NCBI GenBank assembly: GCA_037447605.1
Contig: CM074804.1
Span: forward strand, 1,006,232 to 1,070,231
Direction: 5' to 3'
DNA from: Zygnema circumcarinatum
Taxonomy: Eukaryota > Streptophyta > Zygnematophyceae > Zygnematales > Zygnemataceae
DNA: 64,000 nucleotides
In this document: piece after piece, positions 1 to 12,900 of the stretch
Numbering within the stretch: position 1 is the stretch's first letter
Layout of the letters: each line of letters starts with the position of its first letter
Program-made: the position numbers and the translations under genes
The notes under the pieces: model-generated
Told to the model about the DNA's origin: nothing
The model's database searches: none
What the model saw: only the letters and a program-made list of their open reading frames with translations

Positions 1-101
1 TTTAGAGGAGTAGAAGCTCTGCTGTATTTTGAATGTACTTGCATTCTTTAGATCAAGTTGCATCCTTCAGCTGGTTTTTTCTTTGCTTGTTTACCTCATA
101 G

Positions 102-221
102 CTGCCGATAGAACCTCAGAACATGCTGTCATTAATGATTCGCCCTGGTAGGCCAGCAGATCCTGCGGCATCTAACCTTCATCCTCACGTGTTGGCTGCA
201 GGAATGCAATCGCAATATTAG
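102..221 (+). CDS. possible last coding exon of an upstream gene (unidentified)
   Basis: After a pyrimidine-rich stretch ending in a TAG acceptor at 99-101, an open frame of 39 codons runs to a TAG stop at 219-221. The peptide starts LPIEPQNMLSLMIRP and is proline/alanine rich, and looks like a genuine C-terminus. I do not recognise the family. It has no counterpart in the SGR6-like protein encoded downstream and it ends in a stop, so I read it as the end of a different gene entering from the left. The call rests only on the acceptor and the open frame and could be chance. Confidence 0.35.
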   Translation: MPIEPQNMLSLMIRPGRPADPAASNLHPHVLAAGMQSQY

Positions 222-993
222 AAGCATGCAGTATCAGCTTGCGAAGTGGCAAGAGGGTGAGCTTTTCTCGGCAGTTACCACTTGCCTCTTCTAATGTGAC
301 GTGCATTGTAAGGGTAGGAATTCCAAAACATTGTCAAATGGTATTCGATAGGAGTGGCAGCATCAAGCCCGAACAGTGAAACAGTAAATTTTGTGCAGGA
401 AGCTCAGCAGACTGAGTTGCTCATGATTCAGAACTCGTTGCCATCTAAGCCATGAAGTAAACACAAGCCATGATGTGCTTGACGTAGTTCATGATAGTAT
501 TTTCCTGGGTTGTTTCATCTATCCTTATGGCTCTTTTTTCTCAAGACATTGAATAATCATGTCACTTCAGATTAGATTATTTCAGATGAACAGAACTATA
601 TTACATTTCAAGTTTTTAGAAGATCAGCATAAACTTGCAAGGCTGACAGGAAGGAGCTGATTTTTTTAATGTAAGCTTGTTATCTACATTGCACACATTA
701 CTTGCATGTATGCATCGTCAGACGTCCCCAATAACGTCGACTCTTTTAAAACGTTCATATCAAAAGGCATCAATACCTTTGTACTTCAAAACAAGAAATC
801 ATGTCCTTTTGTAGGTTGGGATTACTTATGAAATATCTTCCCTTGTTTACAACATATGGTCCATTTTTTCCGCTTCCATTCCTTAAAAGGATTTTAGCAG
901 CCCACATGATGTGGTGCGATTTATGTTTCCTCGAAATGAGACGACGAAGATAAGGAATCTGATCAGCTAACATGGATGTGTTGATGGCTGCAG
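222..993. other. non-coding stretch before the SGR6-like exons
   Basis: AT-rich sequence without a convincing plus-strand exon. The first ~65 codons expected for an SGR6-like protein were looked for here and not found, so it is either intron or intergenic. An 80-codon minus-strand ORF (770-1012) overlaps the first recognised SGR6-like exon and is treated as unproven. Confidence 0.4.
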
Positions 994-3900
994 AGAGGGG
1001 GCCATAATCCATTGGTGCTGGAGGTTATGGCCACAACAGTGGAGCACATGGAGGAAAGCCAGCTTGACAGTAATTTGCTTCACAGACTAGCTAAGCAGGC
1101 AATTCTCGAGATGACATATCCGAAGGTATGGAACTGATCTTAACAAGGTTTTCGCCGTTGTTGTGATTATAACACTGACTTAATCTTGTTTTTATTACAA
1201 TGCTACAGATGGATATTTGGAAGGAGGACATGAATGGGTGACTTAAGTCAGGTTGCTGTTCTGTTGACTAGTATCCGTAGTTTTGTGAAAATCGCAGGAC
1301 CTTGATTCAGATGGAATCATGGCGGCGACAAGCCTCTTGGTGGCGACTGGATTGCGTATGCCTGATGTGGTAAACTCCTTGTAGAACTTCTTTTCTTCAT
1401 TTGTTCCTTTTTTCCGAAGGCTTTTAACTTCAACTGATGCTCTTTTTTTTGAACTGGCCTGCCATGTGAAGAACCTGCAAGGTATAATCGTTAGTCAGGG
1501 ATTTCTCAGACTTAACTGTACCTGGGTATTATTTGGACAACATTGTGGCCTAACAAGTCATAGTTCATTCAAACTGTTTTTCTTTTCTTTGTGTATTTCT
1601 TATCATTGTTTTAGAGCAAGCATCTCCAAGGCCAGGACGCTGTTTTTCCTGGGACATAGGATTTAATCTTTAGCATGAGATGTTCACATTTGCTGTCCTA
1701 TATACGCAGATGATGGAGGAAGCTTTCAGGCCTCCAACAGGCTCCTCAGTTCCTACAGCTGCTGTTGTGCGTGCGTTGGCGCAGTTTGCTGAACGAAATG
1801 GTAATCATAACTTAGCAGAGATTTTTACCAGTTTTTTATGTGGATCAAGCTGCTGATTCTGCTGATTCTATCACCTCTACTACACTCTTTGTGATTAATC
1901 TTTATTATTGCAATGGTCTGTGGGAGCACACAGCGGTGGAGATGGTTCCACGCCTCAAAAAGGTTTTGTCTCGAGTGCTTCCTGTGCTGGGGAGTGTTTA
2001 CGATGGCCATCGCTTCATATTTGCAGAAGGTATTTTGTGCTTCAATAATTCGTATGCAGTTAGGTCGTTGTCAGGCGTAACGAAATGCAGACCAAGACCT
2101 TAACCCACTTCAAGTCTAAGACCACATGAATCAGCAGTTCTGCTGTTGTTGTAATGGGTCTATCAGTACTATGGCACACACTATGGCACACACTTGTGCC
2201 ATAGTACTTTACAACAACAACAGAAATTTCATGTGCAAACTTTCACTCTGCGGGAACAATGTTCAATCCGTACATTTGCTTCGCCTTCAAGTCTCTGAAC
2301 TAGATTAGCTTCTTGACATTCTTGGTTTGCTTGGAAGGAGCTGCTTCAGCCATGAGCAGTTGGTGTGAAGCGATCGTGCAATACCGAGCCAATACTGGAA
2401 CAAGTCCGTTGGACAACGATATGAAGTGAGTCCAAATTACCAACGGCTCTGAAAGATGGTCCCTTTACGTGTTCATGACGCAATTCTGCGGATTTTATGT
2501 AACGGTCACTAAAGTTTAGCAATATTGTAGCCATGAGAAACCTGAGTCAGTTCATTGGCTGGTGATCTGCAAACAGACAAAAGATTTCCTCACAAACCCA
2601 TAGGCTCTTTTCTAGCACTTGTTTCGTTGTCAGTTGAAATCTGTTCTAGGGACATTGAAGATAAAGTTCGAAGCTGCTCTTGCGATTTTGTTGAAACCAT
2701 GGTAGCTTTTTTGTAGTTTTGACATTGACGAAAATATCGAGATTGGATGAAAAGTAGGCTTCAGTGTCTTTACATGCAAGTCGCCCAATGTAATGCAGGG
2801 GCTCAGTTAAGTTTATCATTATTGTTTTCCTGGTGTCCGGGCCATACAGAGCAGCTATCCATTCAGCATTTGAGCTATTTTCAGGCCGGTGGTTAGCCAC
2901 TCGGGACTCCAAGGTGCGTTTCTGCAACTCTGTTCTACCTTTATGTGGGTTGATTGGCAACTGCAAAAAACATGCTTGGCAAGGTTAGATCCTCGCACCG
3001 ATAGATGGCTGGGAGTCTAGGGCTGTTATTGTTGAAATCTCTTGCTACTAATGTCCTTCTGAGCCACAATTAGAGACATGCATAATGCCATGTGAGTCGT
3101 TAATCTCAGTTGCGTAGTATCAGTACCTATGTTTCAGGAGTCCATGCCCTCTGTTTTCCAAATCTGTCACATCATCTCTCGAGTGTAGGACAGCACTAGC
3201 TGTGTGCCTCGACTACTTGTTTGCTTGTGAGTGACAAACCGATCACGCTACTAATGATCAAGGCTATGCGTTTTAGGGTTGCAGGTGCGAATGGCAGTGG
3301 TGGAGGCTCTGGGCCGCATGGCAGGCCTCATACGACGAGTCCATTTGAAAGCTGCATTATCCAAGCTTTTGCCTTCTGTTCTTTCCTTGTACGGTTTGTT
3401 CCTCGTAGGATAAACATTCGTAGTTAAAGGCGGCATTACACTAGCTCTCATATGTACTCTTCAACCAGTGTGTTTCTCTTGCTATTCTTGTTGGTCGAGG
3501 TACCTACCCAAAAGCTGATGGTTTGTGTTGCTCTTGGTTTTTTCTGACACATGTCCCCACGTTCTTTGGGAGATTTGAAAAGTGTATGCTTTGACACTCG
3601 ATGCCTTTTTGGGTAATGGTGACGAGGTGCTATTGATCACAGTTTTCCTGTTATCTGGATGGATCAGGAAATGTTCTTGTATCAGATTCCACACTATACC
3701 AATCTTTTCCATAAACACATGCACTTTTTACAAGACAACATCTGTGACACTTTCTATCAGGTTAATCAGCATTTGTGTGTTGAAGGAGATGTTTCCTTAA
3801 ACATGCCTTAAAACTGTTTAAGCGTTCAAGCGTTTTACTTAGGGTTGGTGCACAACTGGAGGCCGTGCAGATATCGCAAGGAAACTCAAGAGCATTATGG

Positions 3901-6900
3901 GATCTCACATGGTCTAAGAGCCATTCTGGAGGCTTGCTTGGGGAAAGATAATGGCCCTCCTTTGGTGGACTTTCAGGTATCAACTTCCTTATTCCTCGGC
4001 CTCATCTGAACTTTGTACTTTGTAATTGAGGTGAACCTTGATGTATTGAGATTGAATGGTGAAGATGATGTCGAGAATTATGTTAAGTTTTGAGAGGTAA
4101 CTTTGCGTTTCATGAAGCTTACCTTGAACAAGAGTCATCAGCAATTTTATTCATACTGCATACAGACCTCGGACAACACATACAAACAGACAAAAAATTG
4201 TCTGGTACAACTTTGATTCTAATATCAAGAAGTGCATACTAATCATCACGATTGCTTAACATTGAGAAAGATGACTTTCATTGCGTTTTTTGCTTTGAAC
4301 ATCGACTACGCAAATGGCCATTGGACTTTGACTTGACCCAACTATTCCTCTTTACCGACTACGAAACTGAGTTCCGAGCGAATTTCTTGATTTTTGCTCT
4401 TATTTTGATTTACAGCAGCTGATACACACCAATACTCTCTAGTCATGTCTGAAGTGAACACTCAGCACAAAGGTTCGGAATTGAGAGGATTAACAAAGCA
4501 TGAACTTTCTGAAGTTTTTTCTCTGGGCATGAGCTCCTCGGGCAAATCATGTGGATAGGGAAACAAATGTTGGGAAGCCATTTAGGTTGCTTTGCTACAG
4601 TCTTTGTGTGGAAGTGAAGCGACCTTTTGGTGTTTATTGTTTGACAGGCGATAGTCCTTGTGCTTACTGCACTGCTGCCTAAGGCCGGAGTCTTTCCCAG
4701 CAAAGATTCCCCAACAGACCCAAATTCTGCATTGAAGGTACTGACTGTTGCATGAATGTCGAGCTTGAAGAAGGGTTATGCTTTCAACATCTTCTTTTGA
4801 ACACATCAACGCTTGCAAACAAACTGCATGAAGTTGACACGTCCTTGGTTTCTCAGAAGGTTGAGATTTCTGGTGTTACTGATGTGATATTTCTGCATTA
4901 TAGTCTTGCAGCTGTAGTTGTTAGGGAGTTGTCTGCTGTATTGCAGGGCTGCCCTAGGAATGTGCGAGAAATCTTCACAATTGTGCACGGTGTTGCAGGG
5001 AGAGGGCTTTTCTCACTCCTTCTCTGTGTCTATTTGTGCGCAAATATGTCCTGCTTCTGCTTGTGATCGGGATATGTGCAAGCTCGTCATTTTGCCAGTA
5101 GTGGTATCGCCAGTGCGACTGATCTGAAAGATTACTTCTGCATTATTTTGTGGCGATCTTTGTTGAAATATTGGTGAACAGGAGCAGCTGTATGTGTTCA
5201 TACCTGAAGCTGCATTGCCCTGATTGTAGTCTTATTACTTGGTGTGCAGAACTCTAATGAAGTGCTCGGATGCTTTGGAGTCGTTGGAGCGACATACCCC
5301 GACGATATTTGCTCCTTTCTTGTCAATGTAACATACTGATAATTTGCCCTTCAGTAAATCCTTTGAGAAGGTGTACAGCTTTTTTTATCAGATTTGACTG
5401 AATTATTTATCTTCCAGAATGTATGCACCAATTTGCGGTGAATCTGCTTCTCCAATCCCCACTTACGATGCCAGTACTGCTACTTGAGGACTCTTCATTT
5501 TTGCCCGAAATGCATTTGTAGAAGTTCAATAAATTGAAGTTTGAATGCATCTCTGATTAGGTGTATGGTCTGTTTACATGCATTCCAGAGGATAGGGCAC
5601 AGAGATGAGCAAATGCGCATGGGAGTATATGCAGCGCTGCGATATCTTATATTTTGGTGAGTCATTCATTTCGTTGGAGGTACAAGGTCCTAAAGTAGTG
5701 ATCTCTTTCGTAAACCTTTGAAACCTCTGTAGGACAAGCTTATTTCCAGAAGAATGCATGGATGTAGACTGATTGAAATTTGCATTAGCACTCACTAATT
5801 TGAAGCTTACAATATGGTCATTTATAGATCATGTCATGCAACTCGGTTGATGCAGAAGTAGATGCATATCTGGCCATTTATACGACTGTCTATGTGTGAT
5901 GCAATTACAATGAAAAGGATGACGTTTTTTGGATATTTTCTCCAATTCTAAAGTACAAGGTATTTGTAGAAGTGTCTAAGTGTCCAGCAATGGAACGATA
6001 AACAAACCTCAAACTCAACAGGCAGATCCGCGATAATGGGATATTGAGTTCCTCATTTCCTCCCAAGAGGCAACCGTTCTTGGGGTTCGTTCCTTCCTTA
6101 CTTCCTTTCTTTCTTCGGCTTTTGGCAACAGTTTATATGGACGCTTTGGAACTGTATGCAGGTTGGGAACTGCATGGGAAAGGAAAAAGCATGCTGTGGT
6201 CGATGCCGTGAAGAGCGCTTTGCATGAAGAGAATTTGAACCTTCGAAAGGCTCTTGCACAGGTGAGCTGCTTCCTACTCAACCCTCTTCATTCACTGACT
6301 TGCCAGAAAAATGGAAGCATCTCAACTTGTGTGTTCTTCGTTTGTTACAAGTCAATGTGCTTGCGATCTTGCTTGTTCAACAACTCAATCAAGCCCACTG
6401 CACCCTTAATGATCATCAAAGTTCAGATCCGGTGACGCACTGTTTCATGTAGTTGGCTTATCTTTGAAGCCCCTGGAGGTTAAGTATTTCTTTTACATAT
6501 AGCAAACCTTATCTGTCAAGTGACTCGAGGGGTCGATGACTTATATCATGCGAGCATGATGTTACCATTGTCGAACAGAATGTAACGCATCGTAATTTTC
6601 TCTATCTATACTGGCGTTGTGAGTTCAAAGTGAAGCTATGGTCGTCACTCTCAGAATGCATTTTGGTGAGAGTGAAGATGTTTTATAAGCAGTTCTCGTG
6701 TTGCTTTGATTGCGCTGTTCAACTGAGAATCATGTGCTTGGGCAGGTGATCGTTGCCATGGCCAGTAACGGCTATTTGGAGGAAGATAACGCAGAGCCAT
6801 TCATTAAATTTTTGATTTGGCAATGCCGATATCGTGAGAATAATTTTTTACAACACAATCGCCCGGGCTTGTCCTTGCCTGCCGATGGACGACCTGTACG

Positions 6901-9900
6901 GCTTGGAGACAAGGATCAGGTGCCAAACAATCTTCCTTTGAAAAAGATTTTTTTGTTTGACAAAGGTCGAATGCTCAATGCTTAGCCATGCTGAGTCTGA
7001 ACAATATTTATCATGGTAAACGCTGATTCTTGCAAGAGGATTTGCCGTTACAGCCACGACCTAGCAGATAACATTGCATGAATGTTGATACTGAACCGCC
7101 AACCATTGGGGCTATGAAGTGACAACAGTTGAAGGTGGGAGCAACAACCATAGAGGAGATTTTTGCGGTGTGCAACAAGAGCTTGTTGCTCGTTGCAACC
7201 ACTCTTCCAGGCCTTCAGGTGCTTTCATATGCTTGACTTCTGGGATGAAGCCGAAGTACAGAATAAAGCAATAAGCAGAATAAGCAGAATATGAGCACTG
7301 TTGTGACACTTTGTCGATGTAAATGTTTTCTGAAACTGTGGGATCTAGGAATACAACTGATTTGGTGCTGGGCACATACGTGTCTGACACAGTCCTATGG
7401 GGCCTTGTTTCACCTGACAACCTCAAAGTTCTGCATTCTTGTATCCTCCTTAGAGTGGAGAAGCTCCCCTTTTCTTTCGCTGGGAACGTATGCCGAACTA
7501 ATGGTTGATTACTTCACTATTGGCTCGTCAAATCCTGACCTTCTTAGCAGCCCTTAGTCAGGATATTGACTCATCCATGTACGGCGGCAGACTATCCTTC
7601 CTTCACCTGCAGTTTTACGCTGAGATTAGTTTCTGTCTGACGTTGCTGCAGCTGCTTGCCATGGCGGGAACAGCGTTTATTATGGCCTGTGTTTCTCAAG
7701 CAGCTCATGCCTCGTCCGTACACGGGAGCGGTTGCCACTGTGAGTCTAAAAATTTCCCTCCTATGTCCTGGACTTGACCAAAATTCGAGCTGCTGAAAAC
7801 TTAGTCGACAAGGCTTCTGACTCAGAGGCATCTTAACTTCTAAATCCCTCTCACAAAGCCCCCACTCCCGTCTTGAAAGTTCGGGCTGCAAACTTTAGGT
7901 ATGGTGGGTCCAAAACAATTCGTATCATATATATTTTTTTCTTTGCGATTGTGTTTTGAATGCATGGAAGCAAGTATCACAGAAGGGAATAGCCTGGAAA
8001 AGGGAAATTTAGCTGTTGATGCTGTCATTGGGTGTCATTGGTGTGCAGAGCTTTTCTGCTAAGTTACAGGTCTGCTAGACGCTGACGTATTGCTAAGTAA
8101 GGTTTTTTCAAGTTGGCTTTTGGCAAGCAGATATGTAAATGCATTACAGTGCTTGCAAAGCATCAACAGCAAGACGCATCACTGCCCTTGTCTCCAGAAC
8201 AGTGTCCTCAGCCGCAGGTGAGCAAAGAGGCCTGCATGTTCAATCGGACTGGACCCATTCATTTGTGCGAATTCAGCTTTCCTTCTATTGGTGATATAGT
8301 TTTGCAGGTATGTGTTTGGTGTGTGTTTTCAATCAATTGTGCAGGTGCTACTTGTGCGATTATTGGTCCTCCTCCAAAACAACAAAGCCCCGCATAGAAG
8401 GGCTCGTCACATATTGGAGGTCAGCCTTTATTCTTTTTTGTTTTGTTTTCTCGGTGCACTACGGATATATGGTTGTAACCTTCGAGCAGCATAGAATCAA
8501 GAAGCTACGAGGAACTGCTGTAAAAGTGAACTCGTTGCATGCGGGTTGCATGTGAAGAGTAAGTGTATTGCACATTCTGTTTTTTTAATCCCATGTTTGA
8601 ACCCTACAAGTGGCAAGATCATGTCTGGCCATGTATATGTTCTGAGGGATGGAGGGGGTATGGATGCTGTAGGTGCTCCGATTATTGGGGCTTTTTTTCC
8701 GTCAAGGAAATTCCGTTTGGAACCGACAGGTCAGTTAGCTTTTGCACCGCCCCTGTAGGCAAGTTATCACTCTTGTCAAAAAATAGAATTTCCACTACTC
8801 TCCTCCGACCAGATTACAGAAATTCTATTCTTGTCATCAGCCAGGTGTCACTTGAGGGCTGTGGGCAGCCATCTTGAAGGATGCAATTATCGCAATATCG
8901 GATAAATCATCGTTTTTTGTTATTATTAAGATGTTTTTTAGAGTCTATCATGAAAGTAGTGGGGTTTTCCAGTTGCTTTTCTGCTCGTCTAGAGTTACTT
9001 TCATCATCCTGCAGGTTTTTTCTCCCAAGCTGCTGTCTTTAAAGGTTCCCGACCAAGGAAAGTTGGATTGGGAAACTAGAGGAAGATTCCCGTCAGTTCT
9101 CTGTAGCGGAAAGTTCGGAAAGCAGTAGAAAGAATCTCAAGCAAGCCATAATTTTCTATTTTTTCTCAGACAATCCCCTCAAACTTATACCCCATATGCC
9201 GCTTTACTTGGGTTTGCTTTTGACTACAGATTTCAAAAATGGTGGCTTGTTTGAATGAAGAAGCACATCGAGTGATGCCATTGGATACGGGCCAAACAGT
9301 CTGGGAGAGTATGATTATGGAGGTAAGCAATAGACCCGTACTTCTTGCATCCACATATACGGAAAACAGACACTTTTTGCTCGCTTTTGCTTTTTAATTT
9401 TCCGTCGCTTTTGACAACTGAAAATGCTTCATCTTCAGCTCGATGCACAGACTGCTTAAATTTATGGAATTATTGATTTATGTGGTGCAGCTGCTCTCTA
9501 TATCACTGGATGAGATTGGCACTGAGGCATGGGCAATGGCTATGGCCAATGCCATGGCTGCTCAATATGACCTTTACCAAGGAGACCATCCTCACACCTC
9601 AATGCTCCACAGGTCTGCTCCGTTTGCTTGTTTTCTTTTTGTTTCATAAACTATGCTAAGAATCTGCACATACACGCTTGTGGAAGCCCTCATCTCGTGG
9701 GTTAGGGCAGTTGTGTGCCTATGTGTGATGTGAACATTCAGAAATTAGCGCTTCATCTTTATCCCGGACATTGCATTGTGTAGCAGACTGTGATCAACCC
9801 TTCAAGGATTTAAAGCGATTTTGAAAGACTTTGCCACGGTTTAGCTGTAGCGATAATAACTAAAGAAAGGAAATAAAGAGCTGCTTGTCTGAAGGTTTTT

Positions 9901-12900
9901 TAATTATGAGCACAACAGATTTTGCTGAGAAAGAGGCCCTTTATGTGGTCTGAGTTGAAGGAGAAGCTGGCGGAGATGCAGTGCATACTTGTCTTTAGTC
10001 AGTGGCTTAGCCACGGAACAATTTTTTGTTTGTTATAAGCGTGTTGAGAAAGGAAGCAGTTTCTCTTGAATGTGGGAATGGCAATTGGTAGTGTGTAGTT
10101 GCATTTGATGGAGCTAACAACCACTTGTTTCTGTCATTTTGTGTTGCAGATGCTTTGCCCTTGCTGTACAGAAATCCAATGACAAAGCTTATGTGAGAGA
10201 CAAAATAAATGTAATGTATCGAAGAGCCGACATTGCTGTGGAGTTGAATCGGCACGGGCTTGGCATGGGCATGGGTCTGGTATGTGCACTTTCTAGACTT
10301 TGTAGCCCACAAAAAGGCAGGGCAGAAGCTGTTAGGAGAAGAGGAAATAGGTTGGAATTTGGCCTTTTATTGTAAATAATTTTCGGTTTGCTCCTTCCGC
10401 ATAGGCTCTCAAGTGACTGGAGATGTGTTACTTGGGTGCATGCTGTTTATCGCTTCTTTATTGGAATGATTGACGCATTAGTACATGGAATATACCACAA
10501 GTGAAGGATTTTTTATGGCACATGAATGAACACAAGTGATGAGATTTGAAGCTGGGCTGGTCCAGGTGGCAGCACGCCATTTGGATACTGTGCTGACAAA
10601 GCTGCACAAGGTGCTCGAGACTGAAGGCAGATCATGGCTGCGATGGTCAGTACTCTTTTCTGTTTACGTTTGTTTATGTGTTGAAATCTTATTCAAAGAA
10701 CCAAATCCAAGGTCATAAACAATGCCATTCATATGGTTGCAAATTACAGAAAGGAATCTATCTATTATGATTCTAACTTTAGTCTGGCCCTGTTGTTGAT
10801 TGTTTTACAAACTTTTCGCCATCTTATGCATTTTAGACTCCTCCCATGCCTCACAAAATGATTCTCTAATGCCCAATGTTCTATCTTGCAAAGCACTCGA
10901 TTCTCCTGCATAAAGAGTGTGAATGGCTACTGATGACATCCAACATGTTTGGGGCATTTTTCAAGTGCAAAACCAGATAACTGGGCATATCTATGTGGAG
11001 AACAGAAACCATATTCTTCCTTCTTACTTCTGTTTAGGCAGGAGATGTTCACCCTCTATCACCATACTGCCTGGGTTCGCAGGATTGTGCTTTACTTCGA
11101 AAAGAGCAAACAGCCAAGTGCTGATGATGTCTGTGCTGCATTAGCTCTCATGTACGGATATGTGGCTGCATACGCTCCCTCCAACGTCATTGAGGCGCGT
11201 ATTGAGACTCTCGTTGTAAGTGTTTCTTCATCCAAAAGAAGTGGGGAAAGGAGGGAGGGAGGGAGAGAGAGGGAGAAAGACACAGGGAAAGGAGGAGTCT
11301 TGATGTATTTGGAAGCGATGGGATCACAACATTGTGATCATCCGTAAAAAATAGAGTTTTGAGCCCAAGCTATTGTTGCTTTTGTGTAGGGCACAAATGT
11401 TCTCACCCATCTCATTGATGTGCGGACTTCATCAGCTAAGCAAGCCGTTATCACTGCTATCACCCTTCTTGGTATAGTGCTCTTATAGAACTTGGGATTG
11501 TGAACTGTAAGCTGTTCGAGCTAGTTACCAAAAGACAGGCCTGCCAATTATGTTCAGTTTGACTATGAATTTGACTATGTTCTGAGATCCCGCCCTCAGC
11601 TCGGTTTCCATGTTTCTCTGGTGAAAGGAATACATCACACATCCTACCGAGATTTTTTTCAGTTTGCTACTGACTACTCGTCTATGATGCAGCAAAGGCG
11701 GTGCACAAAGCTGCGATTAGCGGGGTCCCTTTTCCTCTGAAAAAGCGAGACGATATGATCGGCTACATGCTCATGTATATGGCAGACACGGGATACAGCT
11801 TGGGGCCACCGGATCAGGACCTTCTCAAAACACAGGTAATGTGCCCCTCCTTTAATCTCCCTTGGGCATATAAGTAAATGTACTATATTACTATATTCAA
11901 TCCTGACTAACTGGCTAAAGGTTGCGAGTAGGTAAGATTGGATGCCTCACATATCAAGCAACGAGTCTCATTTTCTTGAGGTGTTTCCTTATGCATAGCA
12001 TTGTAAAGAAGGACCTATACATGATGTGGATGTAGCTGGTAGGGTGCTTTACCTTTTCTATAATTTCCATTCAATAGTTTGCATTACTTCTGCAGGCAGG
12101 AACCCTCCTTTATAATATTGCATGCTAGGTGGGGGCTCTACACTCATTAAGTTCTTTTTCTGATTAAGCTGATTGAAAGTTTGCTGCCATATCAGCCACA
12201 GTTTTATTTGTAGCGTGTTTGTTCGATGGAATAATGGATCTTAGCTGTATATGGTCTGTAGATGTTATTTCACTCGTTTTCTCCCTTTTTTTGTAGGCTA
12301 TGGCGCTGAAGGCTATCAGTGTTCTTGTCGTTGTTGAGCCGAAACTTGGCATTGTCATGCGCGATCGCATCATTCAGGTAATGCGACAAGAGCCACTTTT
12401 TATCAAATGTCTCAATATTACAATGGAATCAAAGTTTTTATAGTTGATAACCTTAGGCTTAGGTTTTTTTTGTTTTTTTAGTTTTAAACATGGATCATAT
12501 CTTTGGTGCTTCTAATAATGATGGATAATGATGGTAATGTCCTGTCATCTTTCCACAAACTCTTTCAGGCAGCAGGCCCATTTTTTGCCCTGCCTACTGA
12601 GCCATCCGACGGAGTACAGCCGATAATTGCAAATGTCACATCCGTCCTTTGCGCGCTTCTTCATACAAGGTATCGCAGTTGAGATTAATATTCTCACCTT
12701 GTTTATGCTAGGACCAACACTATACATTGCCTCTTTAAAAGGTCCAATAGGTGTTAATAGTCTGCATCCTGTGAAGTCTTTGTGCATGCAGACTTGTCAG
12801 TCTTACAAAAAAGTAATTTGAGATTTTTAGGCTCCATTTCTGCTTCCCCCCTTTTGTTGAGTAACCAGCTGTTTGAACTCACTCGCTTTGAACACTTTCC

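Noticed and set aside
770-1012. 80-codon minus-strand ORF with protein-like composition
   Set aside because: It overlaps the first SGR6-like exon on the other strand, has no recognised family and no splice or promoter support. Kept only as a doubt about the left edge.
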